DNA of 14,517 nt from assembly GCA_934754775.1 (NCBI GenBank), contig CAKVIM010000029.1, positions 1 through 14,517 of the forward strand. The letters run 5' to 3'. The DNA comes from an uncultured Candidatus Melainabacteria bacterium (GTDB taxonomy: Bacteria > Cyanobacteriota > Vampirovibrionia > Gastranaerophilales > Gastranaerophilaceae). This document shows positions 1 through 5,966 of this stretch, piece by piece. Within the stretch, counting starts at the first letter, position 1. Every line of letters starts with the position of its first letter. A model generated the notes under the pieces. That model was not told the origin of the DNA, ran no database searches, and worked only from the letters and a program-made list of their open reading frames with translations. The position numbers were made by a program, and so were the translations under genes.

Positions 1-336
1 TCTTTTCTTTTGCTTCGTTTTCTTTTCTTTTTTCGCAATAAAGAAAAGAAAATGAAGAACTATTTTGAAATAAAAAAATGTACTTTTCTTTCTCTTTTGT
101 TGCGAATTAAAAGAGAAAGAAAAGATACCAAAAGAAAGAGAAAATACGCTATTGTTTCCTACGCTCTGACGAGCGTTGTTTAAATTGCTGTAGCAGGCGG
201 AGCCTGCACTCTTACACTCGCTAAGGAACGCTCGTGGTGCTAAAGATTATTACTTGTATTTGTTGGGCAGGTATGCCCAACCTACTTTTTCGCTATAGCA
301 GTTGAACGCTGCACGCTCGTGGTGCGAATGATGTTC
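1..336. repeat. Structured hairpin-rich intergenic repeat, copy 1 (cut by window start)
   Basis: This gene-free stretch is one arm of a large inverted repeat. Positions 1-240 match the reverse complement of about 5525-5776. It holds two long homopyrimidine/homopurine hairpins with similar loops: arms 18-30/40-52 (13 bp, loop containing TTCGCAAT) and 83-98/109-124 (perfect 16 bp, loop containing TTGCGAATT). These are followed by small hairpins ACGCTC-TGAC-GAGCGT (161-176) and GCAGGC-GGA-GCCTGC (193-207). The outer end, CGCTCGTGGTGCGAATGATG followed by TTC (ending at 336), is the same terminal sequence that bounds the complete copy at 5515-5882. A REP-like hairpin (262-285) lies between two copies of the CGCTCGTGGTGC module (229-240 and 314-325), as if inserted or recombined into the element. 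No protein-coding potential is seen. The family is not one I can name. Confidence 0.8.
262..285 (-). repeat. REP-like hairpin with GTAG head
   Basis: Read on the minus strand this is GTAG followed by the 8-bp stem GTTGGGCA/TGCCCAAC with loop TACC. The same 24 bases occur at 5934-5957 on the plus strand. A GTAG tetranucleotide just 5' of an imperfect or perfect palindrome is the usual signature of REP sequences mobilised by RAYT (TnpA-REP) transposases. No RAYT gene is present in this window, so the assignment rests on the sequence signature and the repeat. Confidence 0.7.
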
Positions 337-405
337 TACTGCAAAAAAATATTTTAAAAATAAAACTTTGTTTGATGTAAAATTGAAACTAATCGGAGAG
401 TGAAA

Positions 406-1716
406 ATGAAGGAAAAAGTTTTAGTTTTAGGTGTGTCAAAAAGTGGTGTGGCTGCTGCAGAATACGCAGTTGCTCACGGATATGATGTTTATATAACAGA
501 ATCAAAATCTGAAATAAAAGAAGAGTTCAAAACTCGTGTTGAAAATTTAAAAACCAAAGGTGTGAAAATCGAATGCGGCGGTCATAGTGAAGAGTTTATA
601 ACAGGTTCTGCATTCGCAATAACAAGCCCTGGAATCCCACCAAAATCAGAAATTTTTCAACGATTGAATGCTAAAAATATCAAAATTATTTCAGAAATAG
701 AGTTCGCATATCTGAATACTGATATTCCGTTTATTGCAATAACCGGAACAAACGGTAAAACTACAACAACGGCTTTGGTGTCTCACATTTTGAGCAAGAA
801 TTTTGACGCTCCAGTATGCGGAAATATTGGTGTTCCGCCTACTTCATTAATCGAAGAAAAACACGATTTTCTTGTGTGTGAAATAAGTTCATACCAAGCA
901 CAAATGACGGAAAAGTTTAAATCAAAGATTGCTTGCTGGACGAACTTCACGCCAGACCATATCGACTGGCATGGTGGATTGGAAAATTATTTTAAGGCAA
1001 AAGCTAAAATCTTTTTACCACCGCAAGAACCTGAATATGCAATCCTGAACGCCAACGATGCGAAGCTTAAAGAATTTGCTAAAGAATGCAAAAACGTTGT
1101 ATTCTTTGATGATGAAACAGGTTGCTACATAAAAAATGAAGCGATTTTTTATAAAGATGAAGAAATTATTTCTCTAAAAGATTGTCCGCTTGTGGGTCAT
1201 CACAACCATCAAAACATAATGTGTGGGATTATAATTGCGAAACTTCTCGGTATGAAAAACGAGGATATTAGAGAACAAATTATGTGCTTCAAAGCTCCGG
1301 CACACAGATTGGAAAAAGTTCGTGAAATGAATGGAATAACTTTTTATAACGACTCGAAAGCAACAAATCCTGAAGCTTCAATTGTGGCGATTGATTCATT
1401 CAACAATGTTGATGTTGCCTTGATTTTGGGCGGAAGAGATAAGAATACGGATTTGACAGAAATGTGCCACTCAATAAATAAACACATCAAGACGGTTTTA
1501 TTGATTGGTGAAGCAACAGAAAGATTTGAAAAAAATCTGGTAAAAAATGGATTTAGTAATATAATAAAAGAGCGGACGATGGAAGATGCTATTGACAGGG
1601 CTATTAGCTTAAAACCGGATGTGGTATTGCTTTCACCGGCATGTGCAAGTTTCGACATGTTTAACAGTTACGAACATCGAGGAGAAGTTTTTACTAAGTA
1701 TGTCCTATCAAAATAA
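406..1716 (+). CDS. murD: UDP-N-acetylmuramoyl-L-alanine--D-glutamate ligase MurD
   Basis: Cytoplasmic ATP-dependent ligase that adds D-glutamate to UDP-MurNAc-L-alanine, the second amino-acid addition in peptidoglycan precursor synthesis. The 436-residue protein has the family length and order: N-terminal Rossmann-like UDP-binding domain, Mur central domain with the P-loop GTNGKTTTT (residues 114-122), the TNFTPDHIDWH motif (179-189), then the C-terminal ligase domain with NDSKATNP (315-322), LILGGRDK (339-346) and LSPACASFDMF (409-419), all typical of MurD. I chose ATG 406 because GGAG at 395-398 sits 7 bases before it. An in-frame GTG at 400 is too close to that ribosome site. It is first in a murD-ftsW-murG run; ftsW starts within about 13 bases of the stop or overlaps it. 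No convincing promoter is visible between the repeat and the gene. Confidence 0.96.
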   Translation: MKEKVLVLGVSKSGVAAAEYAVAHGYDVYITESKSEIKEEFKTRVENLKTKGVKIECGGHSEEFITGSAFAITSPGIPPKSEIFQRLNAKNIKIISEIEFAYLNTDIPFIAITGTNGKTTTTALVSHILSKNFDAPVCGNIGVPPTSLIEEKHDFLVCEISSYQAQMTEKFKSKIACWTNFTPDHIDWHGGLENYFKAKAKIFLPPQEPEYAILNANDAKLKEFAKECKNVVFFDDETGCYIKNEAIFYKDEEIISLKDCPLVGHHNHQNIMCGIIIAKLLGMKNEDIREQIMCFKAPAHRLEKVREMNGITFYNDSKATNPEASIVAIDSFNNVDVALILGGRDKNTDLTEMCHSINKHIKTVLLIGEATERFEKNLVKNGFSNIIKERTMEDAIDRAISLKPDVVLLSPACASFDMFNSYEHRGEVFTKYVLSK

Positions 1717-1729
1717 TTCAGGCGAAAAA

Positions 1730-2848
1730 ATGAGCACACAAACCATGCAGGCAGATAGACCGCTGATGATTGCTGTAACTTTTTTGGTAGTAATTGGACT
1801 TATGGCGATTTTTTCGGCTTCTGCACCAAAATGTATTGAAATGGGTTTGAACCCTGCAAGATTTCTTGGTCAGCAAATTTTGGGTGTTATCGGCGGAATT
1901 ATAGGGCTGAAATTTCTTTCTAATTTTCATTACAAAAAGTTGATGGCGTACACTCTTCCATTTGCCTATGTCGTAATCGGTATGCTTTTGATGGTTAAAT
2001 TTGCAGGTGTTACTGTAAATGGTGCACAACGTTGGATAAATATTGGGCCAATGAGCTTGCAGCCGTCTGAATTCGCAAAACCCGCAGTAGCAATGCTTTT
2101 AGCTGCTGTTTTTTATAAGAATACTGATTTGTTAGACAATAATAAAATTGTAACAGCGTTTTTGCCGATAATAATTATGGTTGGCTTGATTTTTACACAG
2201 CCAAACTTAAGTATGGTGCTTTTGCTACTTGCTACATCTGTTGCAATATATATTTGTGCCGGCGGCTCCGTAAAACTGATTCTTTATGGCTTGGGAACAA
2301 TGGTTCCGCTTTTGTTACTAAAAGGTTTGAAAGGGTATCAATCTTCCAGAATCGTGACATGGCTTCATCCCGAAGCTGATCCTCTGGGTGCCGGATATAA
2401 CATTATCCAATCACTTGTAGCATTTGCATCAGGCGGTTTATACGGTGTTGGCTACGGCAGCTCAAAACAAAAGCTGGCATGGCTTCCGGAAGCACATACT
2501 GACTTTATCTATGCAGTTATTGGCGAAGAACACGGATTTATAGGATGCTTGCTTATAATCTGTTTGTTCTGGACAATTTTACAACGTGGGTTTATTATTG
2601 CAGTAAAATGCCAAGATATGTACGGCAAATTGTTAGCTCTCGGTCTAACTTTTTCAATCTGTTTTCAAGGATTTCTAAATATGTGGGTTGCAAGTTCATT
2701 CGTTCCTGCAACAGGTGTTCCGATGCCATTTATAAGTTACGGTGGTTCTTCTATTATGGTATCATTGTGGATGGTTGGAATTTTATTAAATATATCAAAA
2801 GACAATGTAAAAAGGGTAAGGTTTGGAAATGTCAGAAGTATACAATAG
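1730..2848 (+). CDS. ftsW: SEDS-family peptidoglycan glycosyltransferase FtsW (putative lipid II polymerase)
   Basis: Multi-pass inner-membrane SEDS protein that polymerises lipid II into glycan strands at the division septum with a partner transpeptidase. Hallmarks are NGAQRWINIGPMSLQPSEFA early in the protein, GAGYNIIQSLVAFASGGLYG and the LPEAHTDFIYAVIGEEHGF segment in the large loop, and the C-terminal FVPATGVPMPFISYGGSS motif. The rest is strongly hydrophobic with about ten membrane segments. At 372 residues it has the usual length. Start: ATG 1730, with AGG at 1720-1722 as a modest ribosome site. ATG 1700 (10 residues longer, overlapping the murD end) has GAGGAG further away and remains possible. 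FtsW is preferred over the paralogue RodA because it sits between murD and murG. The last 20 bases overlap murG, suggesting translational coupling. Confidence 0.93.
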   Translation: MSTQTMQADRPLMIAVTFLVVIGLMAIFSASAPKCIEMGLNPARFLGQQILGVIGGIIGLKFLSNFHYKKLMAYTLPFAYVVIGMLLMVKFAGVTVNGAQRWINIGPMSLQPSEFAKPAVAMLLAAVFYKNTDLLDNNKIVTAFLPIIIMVGLIFTQPNLSMVLLLLATSVAIYICAGGSVKLILYGLGTMVPLLLLKGLKGYQSSRIVTWLHPEADPLGAGYNIIQSLVAFASGGLYGVGYGSSKQKLAWLPEAHTDFIYAVIGEEHGFIGCLLIICLFWTILQRGFIIAVKCQDMYGKLLALGLTFSICFQGFLNMWVASSFVPATGVPMPFISYGGSSIMVSLWMVGILLNISKDNVKRVRFGNVRSIQ

Positions 2849-3938
2849 CACTTATTTCGTAACCGGAGGCGGTACGGGTGGTCACATTTATCCTGCAATG
2901 GCGGTAGCTGATGCACTAACTGATTCAAAAGTTTATTATGTAGGTAATAAACGCAACATGGAATTTGAACTTGCGACTAAAAAAGGGTACAAATTTTTAC
3001 ACGTGAGTATTTCCGGCATGCCAAGAAAACTTAATCCTAAGTTTTTTATCTGGGGCGTAAAACTTGTGAAAGCGATTATCCGCTCCGTTAGGTATATTAA
3101 AAAATATAAACCGGACGCTGTTTTTGCAACAGGCGGGTACGTTTCTGCACCGATGATTTTTGCTTGCAGAATTACGAAAACTCCGTATATTATGCACGAC
3201 TGTGACGCAATGCCGGGGCTTGTTACAAGAAGATTGTCAAAGCGTGCCAAATACGTTACTTTGGCATTCGAAAACGCAAAAAGATATATTCCGAACAGAC
3301 ACACTGTTATTACAGGAAATCCTATTCGTGACGGTTTTAGAACGATGACGGAAGCGGAAGCCAGAGCAAATCTCGGTTTGGAAAACAAATTGACTTTGTG
3401 TGTTATGGGCGGCTCTCAAGGTGCTAAATCGATTAACAATACTACAATTGAGTTACTTAAAGAACTTTCTCAAGAACAGAATTTGCAGATTATTTTCCAA
3501 ACCGGAAAAAAGAATTATAACGATGTGATTACAAGGCTGCAAAGCATTTATCCTGCATTTGAGCAAGATAAAAACTTGATTATAAGACCTTATTTTGAAG
3601 ATATGATTTCAGTTTTGAAATCAAGTGATATCGTGGTTTCTCGTGCGGGTTCGCTAAGCTTGTCAGAAATCTGTGCATCAAATACTGTGCCGATTTTGGT
3701 TCCGTATCCATACGCTGCTGCAAACCACCAGAGGATTAACGCTAAGTGCTTGTTGAACCTAGGTGCTTGTATTTATATTGAGGATAAAGAACTTGACCCT
3801 AACAGGTTAAGAGAAACAATAATTGAGCTTTTGAACAATCCTATCAAGATGAATTATTTGAAACAGAATTCTTCTCATTTGGCTAAATTTGATGCAGCAG
3901 CCGAAATTGTAGGCTTGCTAAAAAGCTTAAAATCTTAG
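2829..3938 (+). CDS. murG: UDP-N-acetylglucosamine--N-acetylmuramyl-(pentapeptide) pyrophosphoryl-undecaprenol GlcNAc transferase MurG
   Basis: Peripheral membrane GT-B glycosyltransferase (GT28) that adds GlcNAc to lipid I to make lipid II, the substrate FtsW polymerises. The 369-residue protein begins with FVTGGGTGGHIYPAMAVADA (glycine-rich lipid I-binding loop, about residues 13-19), carries the second glycine loop MGGSQGAKSIN at mid-protein, and has the C-terminal UDP-GlcNAc site RAGSLSLSEI followed by PYPYAAANHQRINA. Family members usually have RAGA-T-E at the first of these, so the serine-rich version is a mild variant. ATG 2829 is chosen with GTAAGG 8 bases upstream; an in-frame TTG at 2823 is less likely. 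The gene overlaps ftsW by 20 bases, and its stop overlaps the stop of the convergent crp-type gene. Confidence 0.95.
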   Translation: MSEVYNSTYFVTGGGTGGHIYPAMAVADALTDSKVYYVGNKRNMEFELATKKGYKFLHVSISGMPRKLNPKFFIWGVKLVKAIIRSVRYIKKYKPDAVFATGGYVSAPMIFACRITKTPYIMHDCDAMPGLVTRRLSKRAKYVTLAFENAKRYIPNRHTVITGNPIRDGFRTMTEAEARANLGLENKLTLCVMGGSQGAKSINNTTIELLKELSQEQNLQIIFQTGKKNYNDVITRLQSIYPAFEQDKNLIIRPYFEDMISVLKSSDIVVSRAGSLSLSEICASNTVPILVPYPYAAANHQRINAKCLLNLGACIYIEDKELDPNRLRETIIELLNNPIKMNYLKQNSSHLAKFDAAAEIVGLLKSLKS

Positions 3939-4606
3939 GATAGAAGTTCAAAATTATTTTTGTTGTATTTGAGTAAACCTTCTTTTTGAAGTTTCGAAAG
4001 CTCAAAACTCATCGCACTTCTATCTACATTCAAATAATCAGCTAAATCTTGACGGTTGAATTTGATGTTGAAGCTGTTTGAGTGGTTTTTCTGTGCTTCG
4101 TTTGAAAGATAGGTGAGCAGTTTATCTCGGATTGTTTTTTGAGAAACGTTTTCTATTTTTTGGATAAGCTCAATATTTTCTTTGGAAAGTATTTGAAAAA
4201 GGTTGTTGATTAAGACTTTGTGACGAGTACAGGCGTTTTGACACATTGATGTGCATTTTTCGTAACCCAAAATCAGCACAAGCGTTTCGTCAACTGTGAT
4301 TGCGTCAACGCTTGATTCAACGTTTTTTGAGCCGACAAACGATAGTGCCAAATTTTCATTTTTCCCGAGTCTTGAAATAATAATTCTTCTGCCCCAATAT
4401 GAGTCTTTTTCGATATTGACTGCACCATCTAAGATTAAATAAATGTTGGAAATAATATCACCCTGTCTGATTATCATTTCTTCTTTTTCATATTTGCGAA
4501 CACGTGCATTGAAGCATTCCAGCAAGCCTTTTAGCTCATCGTCACTCATTCCGAAGAATACGGGTGAAGTCTTAATCTGATTGTAATATTTTTCCAAACG
4601 TTCCAT
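3935..4606 (-). CDS. Crp/Fnr-family transcriptional regulator
   Basis: A 223-residue one-component regulator with an N-terminal cyclic-nucleotide-binding-type beta-roll (about 15-115, including RQGDIISNIYLILDGAVNI), a long dimer helix (about 128-165) and a C-terminal winged HTH with FNRQDLADYLNVDRSAMSFE (about 183-202). Before the helix is a cysteine cluster C118-X3-C122-X3-C126 followed by TRH. Similar C..C..H segments occur in Firmicute-type Crp relatives. Whether it binds a cluster, senses redox or only keeps fold is unknown. The arginine expected in a strict cAMP pocket (RSA-type) is not evident, so the ligand is open. ATG 4606 has AAGGAG 7 bases upstream. It is divergent from the glycyl radical gene, with a perfect dyad in between, so autoregulation and control of that gene are likely. 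Its stop overlaps murG's stop. Confidence 0.92.
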   Translation of the reverse strand: MERLEKYYNQIKTSPVFFGMSDDELKGLLECFNARVRKYEKEEMIIRQGDIISNIYLILDGAVNIEKDSYWGRRIIISRLGKNENLALSFVGSKNVESSVDAITVDETLVLILGYEKCTSMCQNACTRHKVLINNLFQILSKENIELIQKIENVSQKTIRDKLLTYLSNEAQKNHSNSFNIKFNRQDLADYLNVDRSAMSFELSKLQKEGLLKYNKNNFELLS

Positions 4607-4624
4607 AAATTCTCCTTGATTTTA

Positions 4625-4646
4625 TTTACAACGCACTTGTTGTAAA
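4625..4646. promoter_or_regulatory. Candidate Crp/Fnr-type operator, perfect dyad
   Basis: TTTACAAC-GCACTT-GTTGTAAA is an 8-bp perfect inverted repeat with a 6-base spacer. The 22-bp size and N6 spacing are those of Crp-type operators, although the half-site differs from E. coli TGTGA. It lies 19 bases upstream of the crp-type start and about 50 bases upstream of the predicted start of grcA transcription. Binding by the adjacent regulator is inferred. Confidence 0.65.
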
Positions 4647-4674
4647 AACAACAGAAATCTTTTTAAACATAGTT

Positions 4675-4680
4675 TATAAT
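4675..4680 (+). promoter_or_regulatory. Predicted -10 box of the grcA promoter
   Basis: TATAAT at 4675-4680 is a perfect -10 hexamer upstream of the small glycyl radical gene. No good -35 hexamer lies 16-18 bases upstream, which fits an activator-dependent promoter and the operator-like dyad at 4625-4646. The -10 overlaps a small dyad GTTTAT-A-ATAAAC (4672-4684). Confidence 0.6.
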
Positions 4681-4720
4681 AAACATGTTAAAAGTTAAAT
4701 AACAAATAGGAGATAAATTT

Positions 4721-4963
4721 ATGGCGACACAACAAGAAGAAAATTTAATCAATTTATTAGACGGCTACGTAGAAAAGGGCGGACACCACTTGAATGTTAA
4801 TGTATTTAATCGTGAAACATTGCTTGATGCACAAAAGCATCCCGAAAATTATCCGCAGCTTACGGTAAGAGTTTCGGGGTATGCCGTAAATTTCATTAAG
4901 CTAACAAAAGAACAGCAAGACGATGTAATCTCCAGAACTTTCCATTCATCGTTAGCAAAATAA
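4721..4963 (+). CDS. grcA: Stand-alone glycyl radical domain (autonomous glycyl radical cofactor, GrcA/YfiD-like)
   Basis: An 80-residue protein consisting of almost nothing but the C-terminal glycyl radical domain of pyruvate formate-lyase. [18 protein letters not shown] (20-37) and [13 protein letters not shown] (44-56) match the PflB and YfiD C-termini, and Gly53 in RVSGYA is the residue that carries the radical. [14 protein letters not shown] (61-74) completes the family tail. In E. coli, YfiD/GrcA replaces the oxygen-cleaved radical domain of PflB to restore activity; the same role is inferred here. At 80 residues it is shorter than E. coli YfiD (about 127), lacking most of that protein's N-terminal part. 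It is not simply a pfl remnant: it has AGGAG about 8 bases before ATG, its own -10 box and a strong terminator. A PFL core and an activating enzyme would be needed elsewhere. Confidence 0.9.
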   Translation: MATQQEENLINLLDGYVEKGGHHLNVNVFNRETLLDAQKHPENYPQLTVRVSGYAVNFIKLTKEQQDDVISRTFHSSLAK

Positions 4964-5019
4964 TCGTGTTTTGATGAGGAGTCATCTCCAACCTAATAAT
5001 ATGTAAATACAATGTCTGT

Positions 5020-5047
5020 GGGCTTTAGAGTTCTAAAGCCCTTTTAT
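5020..5047 (+). terminator. Rho-independent terminator after grcA
   Basis: Perfect 10-bp stem GGGCTTTAGA/TCTAAAGCCC (5020-5029/5032-5041) with a 2-base loop GT, followed by TTTTAT. It ends the plus-strand grcA transcript. It also lies just after the stop of the convergent unknown gene at 5068, but has no T-tract on that side. Confidence 0.88.
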
Positions 5048-5067
5048 ATTGAGATATTGAGAGTAAA

Positions 5068-5313
5068 TTATTTAATCAATGTAGAGATAAATCTGATAGA
5101 GTCGTCAGCCAATTCTCTAACGAAGTCTTTAGCGATTTTAGAAAGCGGTCTGCTGTCGATTTTATCGAAGATAGCGTAGATAGGATCACCGCCGTTGTTG
5201 AATCTCATTTGTCTGTCTTGTTTATTCAAGTAGTAGCAGTGGAAGTTTTTAGGGATTTCTAAAGCCCCAGCCGGTTTTTTATTTCTTTCGATAGCGTCGT
5301 ATGTAGTAGCCAT
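5068..5313 (-). CDS. Conserved-looking small protein of unknown function (81 aa)
   Basis: I do not recognise this protein. From ATG 5313 it is 81 residues: a polar start (MATTYDAIERNKKPAG), a central segment with FHCYYLNKQDRQMRF and the FNNGGDPIYAIFDKID turn (38-53), and an amphipathic helical C-terminus rich in Lys, Arg and Asp. There is no signal peptide or membrane segment; one cysteine (C26). The frame runs 45 codons further upstream in this strand, but ATG 5313 is chosen because a purine-rich GAGAGAG lies about 9 bases before it and the upstream extension would read through an AT-rich promoter-like stretch and a hairpin. It stands alone between the grcA terminator and the repeat region. 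The compact charged composition suggests a small cytosolic protein. Confidence 0.7.
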   Translation of the reverse strand: MATTYDAIERNKKPAGALEIPKNFHCYYLNKQDRQMRFNNGGDPIYAIFDKIDSRPLSKIAKDFVRELADDSIRFISTLIK

Positions 5314-5410
5314 AATTAAAACTCTCTCTAAATATCTCTTACATATATATAAAGTATATCTATTTCCAAAAATTGCCTTTTTTAGAGTAAGAATGTAAAG
5401 TTTTGTAAAC

Positions 5411-5444
5411 AAACCTACCCTCTCCAGACGGAGAGGGTAGGTTT
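5411..5444. repeat. Perfect 15-bp-arm hairpin (REP-like or bidirectional structure)
   Basis: AAACCTACCCTCTCC (5411-5425) pairs perfectly with GGAGAGGGTAGGTTT (5430-5444) around the loop AGAC. It is immediately followed by an imperfect hairpin at about 5447-5472 (AATGT..AAGC-TAT-GCTT..ACATT) and by GGGTGAGGGG (5480-5489). CCCTCTCC/GGAGAGGG palindromes with GTAGG and GGTGAGGG nearby resemble REP-type intergenic repeats. It could also act as a transcription stop, but there is no clean T-tract longer than four. Confidence 0.6.
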
Positions 5445-5514
5445 TCAATGTGAAAGCTATGCTTGAACATTAGAAAAACGGGTGAGGGGCAATCTTTTAT
5501 CCCGCAAGGGAACA

Positions 5515-5882
5515 GAACATCATTCGCACCACGAGCGTGCAGCGGCTAGCTGCGATAGCGAGTGAGAAAGTGCCGGTTTACCGGCAACAGCTATTCAAAC
5601 AACGCTCGTTAGAGCGTAGGAAACAATAGCGTGTTTTCTCTTTCTTTTGGTATCTTTTCTTTCTATTTTTTTCGCAATAAAAGAGAAAGAAAAGTACATT
5701 TTTATTTCAAAATAATTCTTCATTTTCTTTTCTTTATTGCGAAAAAAGAAAAGAAAACGAAGCAAAAGAAAAGAAATGACGCACTGTTTTCTACAACCTT
5801 ACGGTTGTGGACTGAATGGATGCAGCCGGTGAACCGGCACTTTGACACTCGCTAAGGAACGCTCGTGGTGCGAGTGATGTTC
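5515..5882. repeat. Structured palindromic repeat, copy 2 (complete, 368 bp, with terminal inverted repeats)
   Basis: The ends are inverted copies of each other: 5515-5537 (GAACATCATTCGCACCACGA...) matches the reverse complement of 5860-5882 at 22 of 23 bases. Inside, the order is symmetrical: small hairpin TGCCGG-TTTA-CCGGCA (about 5572-5587), hairpin ACGCTC-GTTA-GAGCGT (5602-5617), two homopyrimidine/homopurine hairpins with TTCGCAATA and TTATTGCGA loops (about 5634-5776), hairpin ACAACC-TTAC-GGTTGT (about 5797-5812), hairpin GCCGG-TGAA-CCGGC (about 5825-5838). About 250 bp matches the left-edge copy in inverted orientation. There is no transposase. It is best described as a MITE-like or mosaic intergenic repeat. 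Open reading in it is low-complexity and not credible as a protein. Confidence 0.82.
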
Positions 5883-5900
5883 AATTGTAAAATGTTATTG

Positions 5901-5922
5901 TTGGGGTGAAACCCCAGCCTAC
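5901..5922 (-). repeat. REP-like hairpin with GTAG head, minus-strand member of a pair
   Basis: On the minus strand it reads GTAG-GC followed by the stem TGGGGT/ACCCCA with a 3-base loop. It faces the plus-strand REP at 5934-5957 head to head, the two GTAG heads being joined through CTACTTT-CT-AAAGTAG (5919-5934). This is the arrangement of a BIME (paired inverse REPs). Confidence 0.65.
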
Positions 5923-5933
5923 TTTCTAAAGTA

Positions 5934-5957
5934 GTAGGTTGGGCATACCTGCCCAAC
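5934..5957 (+). repeat. REP-like hairpin with GTAG head, plus-strand member of a pair
   Basis: GTAG at 5934-5937 followed by GTTGGGCA-TACC-TGCCCAAC (5938-5957), identical over 24 bases to 262-285 on the other strand. It ends 9 bases before the glycosyltransferase stop codon (5967-5969), so the minus-strand transcript of that gene would carry this hairpin at its 3' end, where REPs often stabilise mRNA or attenuate transcription. Confidence 0.7.
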
Positions 5958-5966
5958 AATAACTTT

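Noticed and set aside
355..383. Promoter for murD (TAAAAT at 378-383)
   Set aside because: No -35 at proper distance, and such hexamers are frequent in this AT-rich sequence.
5314..5448. Longer N-terminus for the 81-residue unknown protein
   Set aside because: The extension would translate an AT-rich promoter-like stretch and a hairpin arm, and the downstream ATG has the better ribosome site.
5631..5855. Open frame of 74 codons across the structured repeat
   Set aside because: It is low-complexity Phe/Lys-rich translation of the homopurine/homopyrimidine hairpins, has no ribosome site, and lies wholly in repeat DNA.
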